Part shown: one piece after another, positions 1-8,017 of the stretch
How the letters are laid out: each line of letters starts with the position of its first letter
Numbering within the stretch: the first letter of the stretch is position 1
NCBI GenBank assembly: GCA_009379815.1
Contig: WHSY01000008.1
Location: 1 to 64,000, forward strand
Length of the DNA stretch: 64,000 nucleotides
Direction of reading: 5' to 3'
Source of the DNA: Pseudonocardiaceae bacterium
GTDB lineage: Bacteria > Actinomycetota > Actinomycetes > Mycobacteriales > Pseudonocardiaceae
Notes under the pieces: generated by a model
The model's input: the letters and a program-made list of their open reading frames with translations, nothing else
Database searches by the model: none
What the model was told of the DNA's origin: nothing
Made by a program: the position numbers and the translations under genes

Positions 1-1
1 C

Positions 2-895
2 GGCACCTGGGGCACGCAGCAGCTACTGCACCGGATGCGCGACGGCGGCGTGCTGCCCGATCTGTCACCACGCATCGGCGAGCTCAGCCGCACCAACTCG
101 GAGGCCATCCTCGGGGCCAGCCGTCCCACCGTCGACCCGGACCGCGACTTCACCCGCGGGGTGGCGATCACCTCGTCGTTCCATCCCGACGAGCACACCC
201 ATCTCGAGCCGGTGCGCTACGGGCGGGGCAGCAACGCGATGGGCCTGCTGCAGACGCTGGCCACCGACGGGTCGTCGGATACCCCGCGCTGGCGGCAGTT
301 CCTGCGTGCCGCCGCCCGCAACCCGCTGCGGACACTGCGGCTGCTGTCGGTGCGGCGCTGGAGCGAGCGCACGCTGATCCTGCTGGTGATGCAGACCCTC
401 GACAATTCCCTCACGACCTACCGGCGGCGCGGCAGGCTGACGTCCAAGCGCGGCCACGGCGAGCCCAACCCGACCTTCATCCCCATCGGCCACCGGGCCA
501 ACGCGCTCGTGGCGCATCGCATCGACGGCACCGCGGGCGGCACGTGGGCCGAGCTGTTCGACATCCCGCTGACCGCGCACTTCATCGGTGGCTGCGTGAT
601 CGGGGTGACGCCCGAGGAGGGCGTGATCGACCCGTACCACCGCGTGCACTGCTACCCCGGCCTGTCGGTGGTGGACGGCTCGGCGATCAGCGCCAACCTG
701 GGCGTCAACCCGGCGCTGACGATCACCGCGCAGGCCGAGCGGGCCTTCGCGCAGTGGCCCAACCGCGGCGAGCCGGATCCCCGCCCCGCCCCCGGGGAGG
801 TCTACCGCCGGGTCACCCCCGTCGCGCCTCGCTCCCCGGCGGTGCCTGCGGATGCCCCGGGCGCGCTGCGCCTCACCCCTGTGGACAGGTCGTGA
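2..895 (+). CDS. GMC oxidoreductase, ChoD/cholesterol-oxidase-like (C-terminal part)
   Basis: The reading frame is open from the window edge, so only the C-terminal 297 residues are present; the FAD-binding N terminus lies outside. The end carries the GMC C-terminal domain: LTAHFIGGCVIG holds the conserved active-site His, and NLGVNPALTITAQAER is the FAD/substrate-side motif with the conserved Asn. The stretch GVIDPYHRVHCYPGLSVVDG is typical of mycobacterial ChoD-type flavoproteins, which oxidise sterol or other alcohols with FAD. The preceding ATG at 35 is internal to the domain. The stop TGA (893-895) lies inside the first copy of the 40-bp palindrome. ChoD genes sit near gua genes in mycobacteria, which agrees with guaA following here. 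The substrate is inferred only. Confidence 0.85.
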   Translation, partial: GTWGTQQLLHRMRDGGVLPDLSPRIGELSRTNSEAILGASRPTVDPDRDFTRGVAITSSFHPDEHTHLEPVRYGRGSNAMGLLQTLATDGSSDTPRWRQFLRAAARNPLRTLRLLSVRRWSERTLILLVMQTLDNSLTTYRRRGRLTSKRGHGEPNPTFIPIGHRANALVAHRIDGTAGGTWAELFDIPLTAHFIGGCVIGVTPEEGVIDPYHRVHCYPGLSVVDGSAISANLGVNPALTITAQAERAFAQWPNRGEPDPRPAPGEVYRRVTPVAPRSPAVPADAPGALRLTPVDRS

Positions 896-931
896 GTGGC
901 AATGAGAGTCCTGACTCGCATCGCCACTCAC
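892..931. repeat. 40-bp palindrome, copy 1
   Basis: Imperfect palindrome whose left arm begins GTGAGTGGCAATGAGAGTC and whose right arm ends CGCATCGCCACTCAC; 17 of 20 positions pair. It lies between the GMC oxidoreductase and guaA and contains the TGA stop of the former. Related copies are at 2529-2568 and 50000-50039. It could act as an RNA hairpin (terminator or stability element) or be a REP-like element. Confidence 0.85.
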
Positions 932-940
932 AGGCCGACG

Positions 941-946
941 TAGTCT
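941..946 (+). promoter_or_regulatory. Putative -10 element of guaA (leaderless)
   Basis: TAGTCT fits the actinobacterial TANNNT -10 pattern. Its 3' end is 6 nt before the guaA ATG at 953, which would put the transcription start at or next to the start codon and make a leaderless mRNA. No convincing -35 or ribosome binding site is visible. Low-confidence call from pattern and spacing only. Confidence 0.35.
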
Positions 947-952
947 GCACAC

Positions 953-2515
953 ATGGCACGTCCGGTACTGGTGGTGGATTACGGCGCGCAGTACGCGCAG
1001 CTGATCGCCCGTCGCGTCCGCGAGGCGCAGGTGTACTCGGAGATCGTCCCGCATACCGCGAGCGTGACCGAGATACTGGCCCGCGATCCGCTGGCGATCG
1101 TGCTCTCCGGTGGGCCGTCGAGCGCGTACGCCCCGAACGCGCCGCGGGTCGATCCGGCGCTGTTCGAGGCCGGGGTGCCGGTGCTGGGTATCTGCTACGG
1201 GTTTCAGGCGATGGCCGACGCGCTCGGTGGCACCGTCGAGCGGACCGGCACCCGGGAGTACGGGCGCAGCGAGCTCGAGATCGTCGACGGTGGCGGTGTG
1301 CTGCACCGGGAGCTACCGTCGCGCGGGCCGGTGTGGATGAGCCACGGCGACGCGGTCACCGGGGCCCCGGAGGGTTTCACCGTCACGGCCCGCTCGTCGG
1401 GCTCTCCGGTCGCCGCGTTCGAGGACACCGGCAGGCGGCTGGCAGGTCTGCAGTACCACCCCGAGGTGGTGCACTCACCGCACGGTCAGCAGGTGCTGCG
1501 CAGGTTTCTGCACGAGGTCGCCGGGATCCGGTCGAACTGGACCACGGCCAACGTCGTGCAGGACGCGGTCGATGCCATCCGCAAGCAGGTCGCGGGTGGC
1601 AAGGCGATCTGTGGCCTGTCCGGCGGGGTGGACTCCGCGGTCGCGGCCGCGCTCGTGCACCAGGCCATCGGTGACGACCTGACGTGTGTGTTCGTCGACC
1701 ACGGCCTGCTGCGGGCCGGCGAGCGCGCGCAGGTGGAGCGCGACTATGTGGCCGCTACGGGGGTGCGGCTGGTGACGGTCGACGCCGCCGACCGCTTCGT
1801 CGCGGGGCTGGCCGGTGTGATCGACCCCGAGGAGAAGCGCCGGGTCATCGGGCGCGAGTTCGTCCGGGTGTTCGAGGCCGCCGCCCGCGACGTGGCCGCC
1901 GAGGCGGGCGAGCACGGCGACCACGTCGGCTTCCTCGTGCAGGGCACGCTCTACCCCGACGTGGTGGAGTCCGGCGGGGGGTCGGGTACCGCGAACATCA
2001 AGAGCCACCACAACGTGGGCGGGCTGCCCGAGGACCTGGCCCTCGACCTGGTCGAGCCGCTGCGGACGCTGTTCAAGGACGAGGTCCGGCGGGTCGGGCT
2101 CGAGCTCGGGCTGCCCGAGACGATCGTGCACCGCCAGCCGTTCCCGGGCCCCGGTCTGGCCATCCGCATCATCGGGGAGGTCACCGCGACCCGGCTGGCT
2201 ACGCTGCGGGCCGCGGATGCGATCGCCCGTGAGGAGCTGTCCGTAGCAGGGCTGGACTCCGACATCTGGCAGTGCCCGGTGGTGCTGCTGGCCGAGGTCC
2301 GCAGCGTCGGTGTGCAGGGAGACGGGCGCAGCTACGGTCACCCGGTGGTGCTGCGGCCGGTGTCGTCGGAGGACGCGATGACCGCGGACTGGTCGAGGCT
2401 GCCGCACGAGGTGCTCGCCCGGATCTCCGGGCGGATCACCAACGAGGTGCCCGAGGTCAACCGGGTGGTGCTGGACGTGACGAGCAAGCCGCCCGGCACC
2501 ATCGAGTGGGAGTAG
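953..2515 (+). CDS. guaA: GMP synthase (glutamine-hydrolysing)
   Basis: Converts XMP, ATP and glutamine to GMP, the last step of cytosolic GMP synthesis. 520 residues, normal for the family. Domains in order: class I glutamine amidotransferase (about 4-190) with the nucleophile Cys81 in [10 protein letters not shown] and the His/Glu pair in [11 protein letters not shown] pyrophosphatase (about 200-395) with the P-loop SGGVDSAV; C-terminal GMP synthase dimerisation domain ending [11 protein letters not shown]. The ATG start directly follows a TAGTCT -10-like hexamer, suggesting leaderless translation. Palindrome copies 1 and 2 flank the gene on both sides, so it may be transcribed and terminated as a single unit. 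Downstream genes are convergent. Confidence 0.97.
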   Translation: MARPVLVVDYGAQYAQLIARRVREAQVYSEIVPHTASVTEILARDPLAIVLSGGPSSAYAPNAPRVDPALFEAGVPVLGICYGFQAMADALGGTVERTGTREYGRSELEIVDGGGVLHRELPSRGPVWMSHGDAVTGAPEGFTVTARSSGSPVAAFEDTGRRLAGLQYHPEVVHSPHGQQVLRRFLHEVAGIRSNWTTANVVQDAVDAIRKQVAGGKAICGLSGGVDSAVAAALVHQAIGDDLTCVFVDHGLLRAGERAQVERDYVAATGVRLVTVDAADRFVAGLAGVIDPEEKRRVIGREFVRVFEAAARDVAAEAGEHGDHVGFLVQGTLYPDVVESGGGSGTANIKSHHNVGGLPEDLALDLVEPLRTLFKDEVRRVGLELGLPETIVHRQPFPGPGLAIRIIGEVTATRLATLRAADAIAREELSVAGLDSDIWQCPVVLLAEVRSVGVQGDGRSYGHPVVLRPVSSEDAMTADWSRLPHEVLARISGRITNEVPEVNRVVLDVTSKPPGTIEWE

Positions 2516-2528
2516 TGGCTCGCGCCCC

Positions 2529-2568
2529 GTGAGTGGCGATACGAGTCATGACTCGTATCGCCACTCAC
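2529..2568. repeat. 40-bp perfect palindrome, copy 2
   Basis: Each arm reads GTGAGTGGCGATACGAGTCA, and the element is perfectly self-complementary over 40 bp (42 bp with the flanking C/G). It lies between the convergent guaA and the minus-strand gene at 2565-2780, and supplies the stop codon (2565-2567) of the latter. As RNA it forms the same long hairpin from either strand, so a bidirectional terminator is plausible. No U-tract is present. Confidence 0.92.
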
Positions 2569-2780
2569 GACTTGTCCACAGGCCACATCGAACCCGCCAG
2601 CAGCAGCAGCCCGGCCGTCGCGGCGCCCCCGGCCAGCAGCCAGCGCGCGTCGATCGGGGGCAGCCACGCGGTGCTGCCGACGAGCGCGGTGGTGGCCAGA
2701 ACCAGCGCCGCGAGACCGCACAGCAGCATGAGCAGGTCCGGTGCCCGGTGCCGGGTCTTGTCCAGATCGCCCTCAGCCAC
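2565..2780 (-). CDS. Small two-helix membrane protein
   Basis: 71-residue protein with two hydrophobic segments (about 14-34 and 46-66) separated by a short loop. The N terminus is charged and soluble, and the C terminus ends PVDKS. It overlaps the preceding PspC/toastrack gene by 8 bp (2773-2780), so the two are almost certainly co-transcribed and translationally coupled. I do not recognise a family; its position suggests an accessory membrane subunit of the PspC module. The stop codon and last bases lie in the 40-bp palindrome. The C-terminal PVD(R/K)S resembles the end of the GMC oxidoreductase, because the bases preceding the palindrome are also similar at the two loci. Confidence 0.7.
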   Translation of the reverse strand: MAEGDLDKTRHRAPDLLMLLCGLAALVLATTALVGSTAWLPPIDARWLLAGGAATAGLLLLAGSMWPVDKS

Positions 2781-4005
2781 GGGTCACCTCCACGGTCCCG
2801 GTCCCGGTGCGGACGTCGAGTACCAGTGTGCCGCCGCCGGGCCCGTCGCGACCGGTGTCGGTGACGTCGACCCGCGATGGGAAGCCCGAGTGCGTCCGGC
2901 CCAGGCAGTCGACCTCGCCGGTGGCGGCGCGGCAGACCAGGTTCACATCGGCGTCGGGCGGCAGGAGCACCTCCGCCTCGCCGAACGAGACCGTCACCGC
3001 GGTGGTGATTGTCTGCCCGTCGCGGAGCCTGAGATCGGACAGGTCCAGCCGGCCATTGCCGGCCGTGAGGTGGTACTGCGGCGCCACACCGGCGGCAGTG
3101 GTCGCCTCCCAGCGCCGTTCCCCGGCCGAGAAGTCGGTCACCGGTATCGCGTACAGCACCCAGGTGAGCAGGGCGAGTGGCACTGCGACGGCGATCAGGC
3201 CCCGCCCGCGGTGGCGGATCGAGCCGACGACGAGCCCGAGGCCGATGACGGCGAGCGCCACCCCCGCGACCTGCGCCGGCCCGATCACCGGGACGAAGGC
3301 CGCGGCGATCCCGGCGGCCAGCAGTGCGAGACCCACGGTGACGGCCGTGACCCTCGACCGTGGCCGGCGCGACGGGGGCGCCGCGGGCGGGGGTGGTGTA
3401 CCGGGCTCGGGCAGGTCCCAGGCGAACGGGGCGGCGCCGAGCGGGTCCCAGGCAGGCGGTGAGGACCGTGCCCCGGTGGCGGTCGGATCGGGATCGATAA
3501 CCCGGGCGGGCTCGGTCGACGACGCGGCGACCTCGCCGGTGGCCGGCGCGGCGACCTCGCCGGTGGCCGGCGCGGCGCCCGGCAGCTCGCCCATGCCGGC
3601 GCGGTGGCGGTGCAGCAGGAACAGCGCACCCAGGCACAGCGCCAGCGTGGCGAGGGCGGTCGGGTCGCCGCCGAGCACGGCACCGCCCACGGGGATCAGC
3701 GCCAGCCCGAGACAGATCGTCAGGGCTGCCGACACCGAACTGCGACCGCGGCCCAGCAGTGCCTCGGCAGCGGACACCTCCTCGTCCTGGGCCGGCAGCA
3801 GCAGCCAGCCCAGCACATACAACAGCACACCGACCCCGCCGTAGATGGTGGCCACCACGAAGGCGATCCGCACCAGCACCGGGTCGACGCTGTACCGGCG
3901 TCCGACCCCGGCGGCGACCCCGGCCAGCTTGCGGTCCTCGGACGGTCGCCGCGGCCTGGTCGCCCAGAAGTCCCGTACCGTCTCCTCGACGTTCATCGCG
4001 CTCAC
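2773..4005 (-). CDS. PspC-domain protein with C-terminal toastrack (LiaF-like) domain
   Basis: 410-residue membrane protein. An N-terminal PspC domain (about 15-75; DRKLAGVAAGVGRRYSVDPV then a hydrophobic hairpin) is followed by further transmembrane helices (about 90-130 and 215-285) with a Pro/Ala-rich loop between them. The last ~110 residues are beta-rich (LTAGNGRLDLSDLRL, SFGEAEVLLPPDADV), as in the LiaF/toastrack domain. Such proteins sense or transmit envelope stress to LiaRS/PspC-type two-component systems. The gene is divergent from the PspC-histidine kinase at 4129, with 123 bp between them, so shared regulation is likely. The start may be Met1 or Met4 (MNVEETVRDF), both compatible with the sequence. 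Confidence 0.85.
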   Translation of the reverse strand: MSAMNVEETVRDFWATRPRRPSEDRKLAGVAAGVGRRYSVDPVLVRIAFVVATIYGGVGVLLYVLGWLLLPAQDEEVSAAEALLGRGRSSVSAALTICLGLALIPVGGAVLGGDPTALATLALCLGALFLLHRHRAGMGELPGAAPATGEVAAPATGEVAASSTEPARVIDPDPTATGARSSPPAWDPLGAAPFAWDLPEPGTPPPPAAPPSRRPRSRVTAVTVGLALLAAGIAAAFVPVIGPAQVAGVALAVIGLGLVVGSIRHRGRGLIAVAVPLALLTWVLYAIPVTDFSAGERRWEATTAAGVAPQYHLTAGNGRLDLSDLRLRDGQTITTAVTVSFGEAEVLLPPDADVNLVCRAATGEVDCLGRTHSGFPSRVDVTDTGRDGPGGGTLVLDVRTGTGTVEVTRG

Positions 4006-4128
4006 GGTGTCGAGACTGCCTGCCGGTCGGGGCGGGCACTATCGGGGACCACCCTGAATCGCACCCGGATCCACGCTCCGGGGTTCAACCCTGATGACCC
4101 CGGGCGGGGATCGTGTGACCATCTCACT

Positions 4129-5541
4129 GTGAGCACTCGGCAAGGGCGCGTCGCCGGGGCCGGTCCCGCGGTCACCGGCGAGCTCGCAGCGCCCGAGCAC
4201 GAGGGTGCTCCGGAGCCGACACCCGAAACCCGACCCGAATCCGTGCCCGAGTCCCCGTCCGAGTCCCCGGCCGAAGCCACCGTCGAAGCCACTGCCGAGT
4301 CCCCGGCCGAAGCCACCGTCGAGGTACACCGGCTGCGACGGCCGCGGTCCGGGCGGGTCGTCGCCGGTGTCGCTGTCGGGATCGCCGACCATCTCGGTGT
4401 CCCTGCACTGTGGGTCAGGGCCGTCTTCGCCGTGCTGGCCGGGCTCGGCGGCGCGGGTGTGCTCGCCTACGGCCTGATCTGGGCGTTCGTGCCCGCCGTG
4501 ACGGGTGCCGGCGACCGGCCCAGCACCGCACGCGAGCAGCAGCAGGCACTCGGCCTGGCTGCGGTGGGCGTGGCGCTCGCGCTGGCCTCGGCGGCACTGG
4601 GCGGATCGTGGAGCGCGTGGGTCACCGGCCCGCTGGGTGTCGCACTGGTCGGCGCCGCCGTGGTGTGGCGGGAGGCGGACGAGACGCAGCGCAGGCGCTG
4701 GCGGACCGGGGCCGGTGCGGTGTTCGGTGGCGGCCGGGTCGCGTTGCTGCGGGTACTGGCGGGCACGGCGCTCGTGGCGGCCGGCATCGCGGTGTTCCTG
4801 CTCGGGCAGGTCAACCTCAGCCAGGTGCAGTTCGGGCTGCTTGCGGTACTCGCCACCCTGGTCGGGGTGGGGGTGCTGACAGTGCCGTGGTGGCTACGGC
4901 TGATGCACGATCTCGGCGACGAGCGCCGGGCCCGGATCCGGACCCAGGAGCGGGGCGAGATCGCCGCGCACCTGCACGACTCGGTGCTGCAGACGCTGGC
5001 GCTGATCCAGCAGCAGGCCGACTCCAGCCGCGAGGTCAAGCGACTGGCGCGGGGTCAGGAGCGGGAGCTGCGCGGCTGGCTCTACGGCCCGCAGGGCTAC
5101 GGCCGCGCGGAGCCGGACGCGACGCCCGGTGCCCCCGTCGTGCTGTCCGAGGCGCTGTCGAGCGCGGCGGGCGAGGTCGAGGACACCTACGCGGTGAGCG
5201 TGGCGCCCGTCATTGTGGGTGACTGCCCCGCCGATGCGACGATGGCGCCGCTGGTGGCGGCCAGCCGGGAGGCGATGGTCAACGCCGCCAAGCATGCAGG
5301 CGTCGCCGAGATCAGCGTCTACGTCGAGGTGGAACCGGCGCAGGTGCACGTCTTCGTACGAGATCGCGGTGGCGGCTTCGACCCCGATGCCGTGCCCGCC
5401 GACCGTCACGGGCTGGCCGACTCGATCCGCGGCAGAATGGAGCGTTACGGCGGGACGGTGCGGCTGCGCACGGCGCCGGGCGAGGGCACCGAGGTGCAGC
5501 TGGCGATGCCGCGCTCGCAGGCGGCTTCTGACGAGGGGTGA
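4129..5541 (+). CDS. PspC-fused sensor histidine kinase (NarX/LiaS class)
   Basis: The GTG at 4129 gives 470 residues; longer upstream frames would run across the divergent promoter. An acidic Pro/Glu/Ser/Ala-rich segment of repeated ESPAEATVE units (about 20-66) precedes a PspC domain (about 66-125). More transmembrane helices follow (about 140-178 and 205-255). The HisKA_3 dimerisation motif AAHLHDSVLQTL places the phospho-accepting His at 283. The HATPase domain shows the N box REAMVNAAKHA and the G boxes DRGGGFDPDAV and HGLADSIRGR. Established knowledge: this architecture is an actinobacterial envelope-stress sensor. It lies 6 bp upstream of its response regulator, forming an operon, and is divergent from the PspC/toastrack gene. 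Confidence 0.92.
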   Translation: MSTRQGRVAGAGPAVTGELAAPEHEGAPEPTPETRPESVPESPSESPAEATVEATAESPAEATVEVHRLRRPRSGRVVAGVAVGIADHLGVPALWVRAVFAVLAGLGGAGVLAYGLIWAFVPAVTGAGDRPSTAREQQQALGLAAVGVALALASAALGGSWSAWVTGPLGVALVGAAVVWREADETQRRRWRTGAGAVFGGGRVALLRVLAGTALVAAGIAVFLLGQVNLSQVQFGLLAVLATLVGVGVLTVPWWLRLMHDLGDERRARIRTQERGEIAAHLHDSVLQTLALIQQQADSSREVKRLARGQERELRGWLYGPQGYGRAEPDATPGAPVVLSEALSSAAGEVEDTYAVSVAPVIVGDCPADATMAPLVAASREAMVNAAKHAGVAEISVYVEVEPAQVHVFVRDRGGGFDPDAVPADRHGLADSIRGRMERYGGTVRLRTAPGEGTEVQLAMPRSQAASDEG

Positions 5542-5547
5542 AACATC

Positions 5548-6258
5548 GTGACACGAGACCAGGCCACGGCGCCGCAGCCGATCGGGGTCTTCCTGGTTGA
5601 CGACCATGCGCTGTTCCGGTCCGGGGTTCGCGCCGAGCTCGACCGGGCCGCGGCGGCGGAGGGCACCGGTCCTGGGGTCACCGTCGTCGGTGAGGCCGGC
5701 TCCGTGGAGGAAGCAGTCGCCGGGATCGGGCACCTGCGGCCCGACGTCGTGCTGCTCGACGTCCACATGCCCGACGGGGGCGGCGCCGAGGTGCTCCGCC
5801 GGGCGGGGCCCCGAGCCCAGCAGGCGCAGGCGCCCGACATCGTGTTCCTCGCGCTGAGCGTGTCCGACGCCGCCGAGGACGTGATCGCCGTGATCCGGGC
5901 GGGCGCCCGTGGCTATGTCACCAAGACGATCTCCGGGCGGGAACTGGTGGACGCCGTGCGGCGGGTGCATGCCGGCGATCCGGTGTTCTCCCCGCGGCTG
6001 GCGGGATTCGTGCTCGATGCCTTCACTCAGCGGCCCGGGGCCGGCCCGGTGGGGGACCCGGAGCTGGACCTGCTCACCCCGAGGGAGCGTGACGTGCTCC
6101 GGTTACTCGCCCGTGGCTATGCCTACAAGGAGATCGCCTCGGAGCTGTTCATCTCGATCAAGACCGTCGAGACCCACGTGTCGAGCGTGCTGCGCAAGAC
6201 ACAGCTGTCCAACCGCTACGAGCTGTCGCGCTGGGCTTCGGACCGCCGGCTCGTCTAG
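5548..6258 (+). CDS. NarL/LuxR-family response regulator
   Basis: 236 residues. The receiver domain (about 12-140) has acidic residues Asp18 and Asp19, phosphoacceptor Asp71 in VVLLDVHMP and the conserved Lys in GYVTKTISGREL. The C-terminal LuxR helix-turn-helix (about 172-232) reads LTPRERDVLRLLARGYAYKE and IKTVETHVSSVLRK. The GTG start lies 6 bp after the kinase stop. It is the cognate regulator of the PspC-type kinase and probably controls this envelope-stress module. A 9-bp tandem repeat immediately follows its stop codon. Confidence 0.95.
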   Translation: MTRDQATAPQPIGVFLVDDHALFRSGVRAELDRAAAAEGTGPGVTVVGEAGSVEEAVAGIGHLRPDVVLLDVHMPDGGGAEVLRRAGPRAQQAQAPDIVFLALSVSDAAEDVIAVIRAGARGYVTKTISGRELVDAVRRVHAGDPVFSPRLAGFVLDAFTQRPGAGPVGDPELDLLTPRERDVLRLLARGYAYKEIASELFISIKTVETHVSSVLRKTQLSNRYELSRWASDRRLV

Positions 6259-6294
6259 TCCCAGCCGTCCCAGCCGTCCCAGCCGTCCCAGCCG
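6259..6294. repeat. 9-bp tandem repeat (TCCCAGCCG x4)
   Basis: Four perfect head-to-tail copies of TCCCAGCCG start one base after the response-regulator stop codon. They lie in the intergenic space between two convergent genes (the Ser/Thr kinase ends at 6346). This is a simple sequence tract; no function is apparent. Confidence 0.8.
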
Positions 6295-6345
6295 TCTCCG
6301 CCCGCCCGTCGTGGCGGCGCCGTGTCGGGGAGCCGGCCGGCGGAG

Positions 6346-7950
6346 TCAGCCGTCGTCGTCGCGCTCGTCCCCGCCGTTGCCATTGCTATTGCCGTTGCCA
6401 CCGTTACTGCTGTTGCTGCTGTTGTCGCGATCATCGTCGTCGCGACCACCTCCCTGGCCGGAGCTGCCCCGGTTGCCGCCAGGGTCGTAGGAACCGATGC
6501 GTTCAGAGGTCTGGATCACCGCATCGCCGTCCGGGCGGGTGGACATGGTCAACCGGTACCGCTCGTAGCTGCTGCGGCCCCGCTCGGGGTCGAATCGCAG
6601 GTCGATCAGCACCACGTTGCGGTCGACCCGTGGCGGACCGTCGATGCGGACGTTGTCGATCCCCGACCAGAACTGCTCGTACCCGGCGCGCCCGTCGGCC
6701 TGCCAGCGCACCCCGTCTCCCAGGTACTCCCAGGCCGCGCCGGTGTTGCCGGGCAGCAGCCGGTAGTAGGCCCGGACGGTGCGCTCGAACTGCTGCGGCC
6801 GGGGTGGCGGTGCGGTCGTCGTGGGTCCGGGATCGGTGGTCGTCGGTGCCGGTGCGGGGGGAGGCTGCTGGGCAGCGGTGCGCTGTTCGGATGGCGCGGG
6901 GGCTGTCGTGGTTCGCTCGTCGTCCCTGCCGCCGAGCGTGGCGAGTGCGATCCAGCCCGCCACCACCAGCAGGACCGCCGCAGCGGCCGGCACCACAGCT
7001 CGCCGTTGCCACCACGGCGAGGCGGCGGGCCTGTCCGGGCCGGGTGCCGGTGGCGCCGGCGCGGTGGCCAGCACCGTGGTGGGGTGCTCGTTGCCGCCCG
7101 CGGCGACGGCGGCCAGCGACTGCCTCGCCTGCAGCATCGAGGGCCGCTGGGAGGGGTCGCTGTGGAGGAGCTGCATCAGCAATGCCGACAGCGGTCCGGC
7201 CTGGCGCGGCGGCTGCACCCGGCCGTCGGCGACCGCGCGCAGCAGCGCCAGCGTGTTCTCGTCGAGACCGAACGGGGGTCCGCCCTCGACGGCGGTGTAG
7301 AGGGTGGAACCGAGGGAGAAGACGTCCGACGCCGGCCCCGGCGGCTCGCCGCGGGCCACCTCCGGGGCGAAGTAGGCGGGTGTGCCGGCGAGCACGCCGG
7401 TGCGGGTGACCGTGACGTCCCCTGCGGCGCGGGAGATCCCGAAGTCGGTGATCTTGACGGTGCCGTCGGCGGCGAGCAGCACGTTGCCCGGCTTGACGTC
7501 CCGGTGGACGATGCCGGCGCGGTGCGCGGCCGTGAGCGCGTCGGCCATGTCCCGCCCGATCCGCGCGACCTCGCGGGCCGGTAGCGGGCCGCGCTCGGCG
7601 AGCACCGCCGCCAGGCTGGCCGACGGCAGGTACTCCATCACCAGCCAGGGGTCCCCGTCGTCCCCGGAGTTGCCGTCGTTCCCGTCACCGGTCGAGCCGA
7701 GCGCGACGTCGAACACGCTGATCGCGTGCGGGTGCTGCAGCCGGGCCGCGATCCGGCCCTCCCGCATGGCCCTGGCGCGGCTGACCTCCGCCTCCTGCGG
7801 GGACAGGCCTGGTGTCAGCAACAGCTGTTTCACGGCGACGATACGGTCGAGCCGCTCGTCGCGTGCCCGCCAGACCACGCCCATGGCGCCGGACCCGATC
7901 CGCTCCTCGAGGCGGTAACGCTGGGCGATCAGGCGCTGGCCTGCGTTCAC
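6346..7950 (-). CDS. Transmembrane Ser/Thr protein kinase (PknB-like, no PASTA)
   Basis: 534 residues from a GTG preceded by GGAGAG with good spacing; an upstream ATG at 8007 lacks this. The Hanks-type kinase domain (about 12-280) shows glycine loop IGSGAMG, ATP-binding Lys41, catalytic Asp151 in VHRDVKPGN and DFG at 169-171. A Gly/Asp/Asn-rich insertion (about 86-100) is unusual. One membrane helix spans about 318-340, then a Pro/Thr linker and an extracellular domain (about 386-500) with no PASTA repeats, which resembles the neighbouring protein at 8018-8902. The tail is Asp/Ser/Asn/Gly-rich low complexity. The external ligand is unknown. Confidence 0.93.
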   Translation of the reverse strand: MNAGQRLIAQRYRLEERIGSGAMGVVWRARDERLDRIVAVKQLLLTPGLSPQEAEVSRARAMREGRIAARLQHPHAISVFDVALGSTGDGNDGNSGDDGDPWLVMEYLPSASLAAVLAERGPLPAREVARIGRDMADALTAAHRAGIVHRDVKPGNVLLAADGTVKITDFGISRAAGDVTVTRTGVLAGTPAYFAPEVARGEPPGPASDVFSLGSTLYTAVEGGPPFGLDENTLALLRAVADGRVQPPRQAGPLSALLMQLLHSDPSQRPSMLQARQSLAAVAAGGNEHPTTVLATAPAPPAPGPDRPAASPWWQRRAVVPAAAAVLLVVAGWIALATLGGRDDERTTTAPAPSEQRTAAQQPPPAPAPTTTDPGPTTTAPPPRPQQFERTVRAYYRLLPGNTGAAWEYLGDGVRWQADGRAGYEQFWSGIDNVRIDGPPRVDRNVVLIDLRFDPERGRSSYERYRLTMSTRPDGDAVIQTSERIGSYDPGGNRGSSGQGGGRDDDDRDNSSNSSNGGNGNSNGNGGDERDDDG

Positions 7951-8017
7951 CTGTTGCTCTCCACGGTCACCCGGCCAGCGTAGGTGGTGGGCTGCCCGCC
8001 GGTGCACGTCATGACGC

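Noticed and set aside
2-895. Calling the first gene cholesterol oxidase outright
   Set aside because: Only the C-terminal part is visible and several GMC alcohol oxidases share these motifs; left as ChoD-like.
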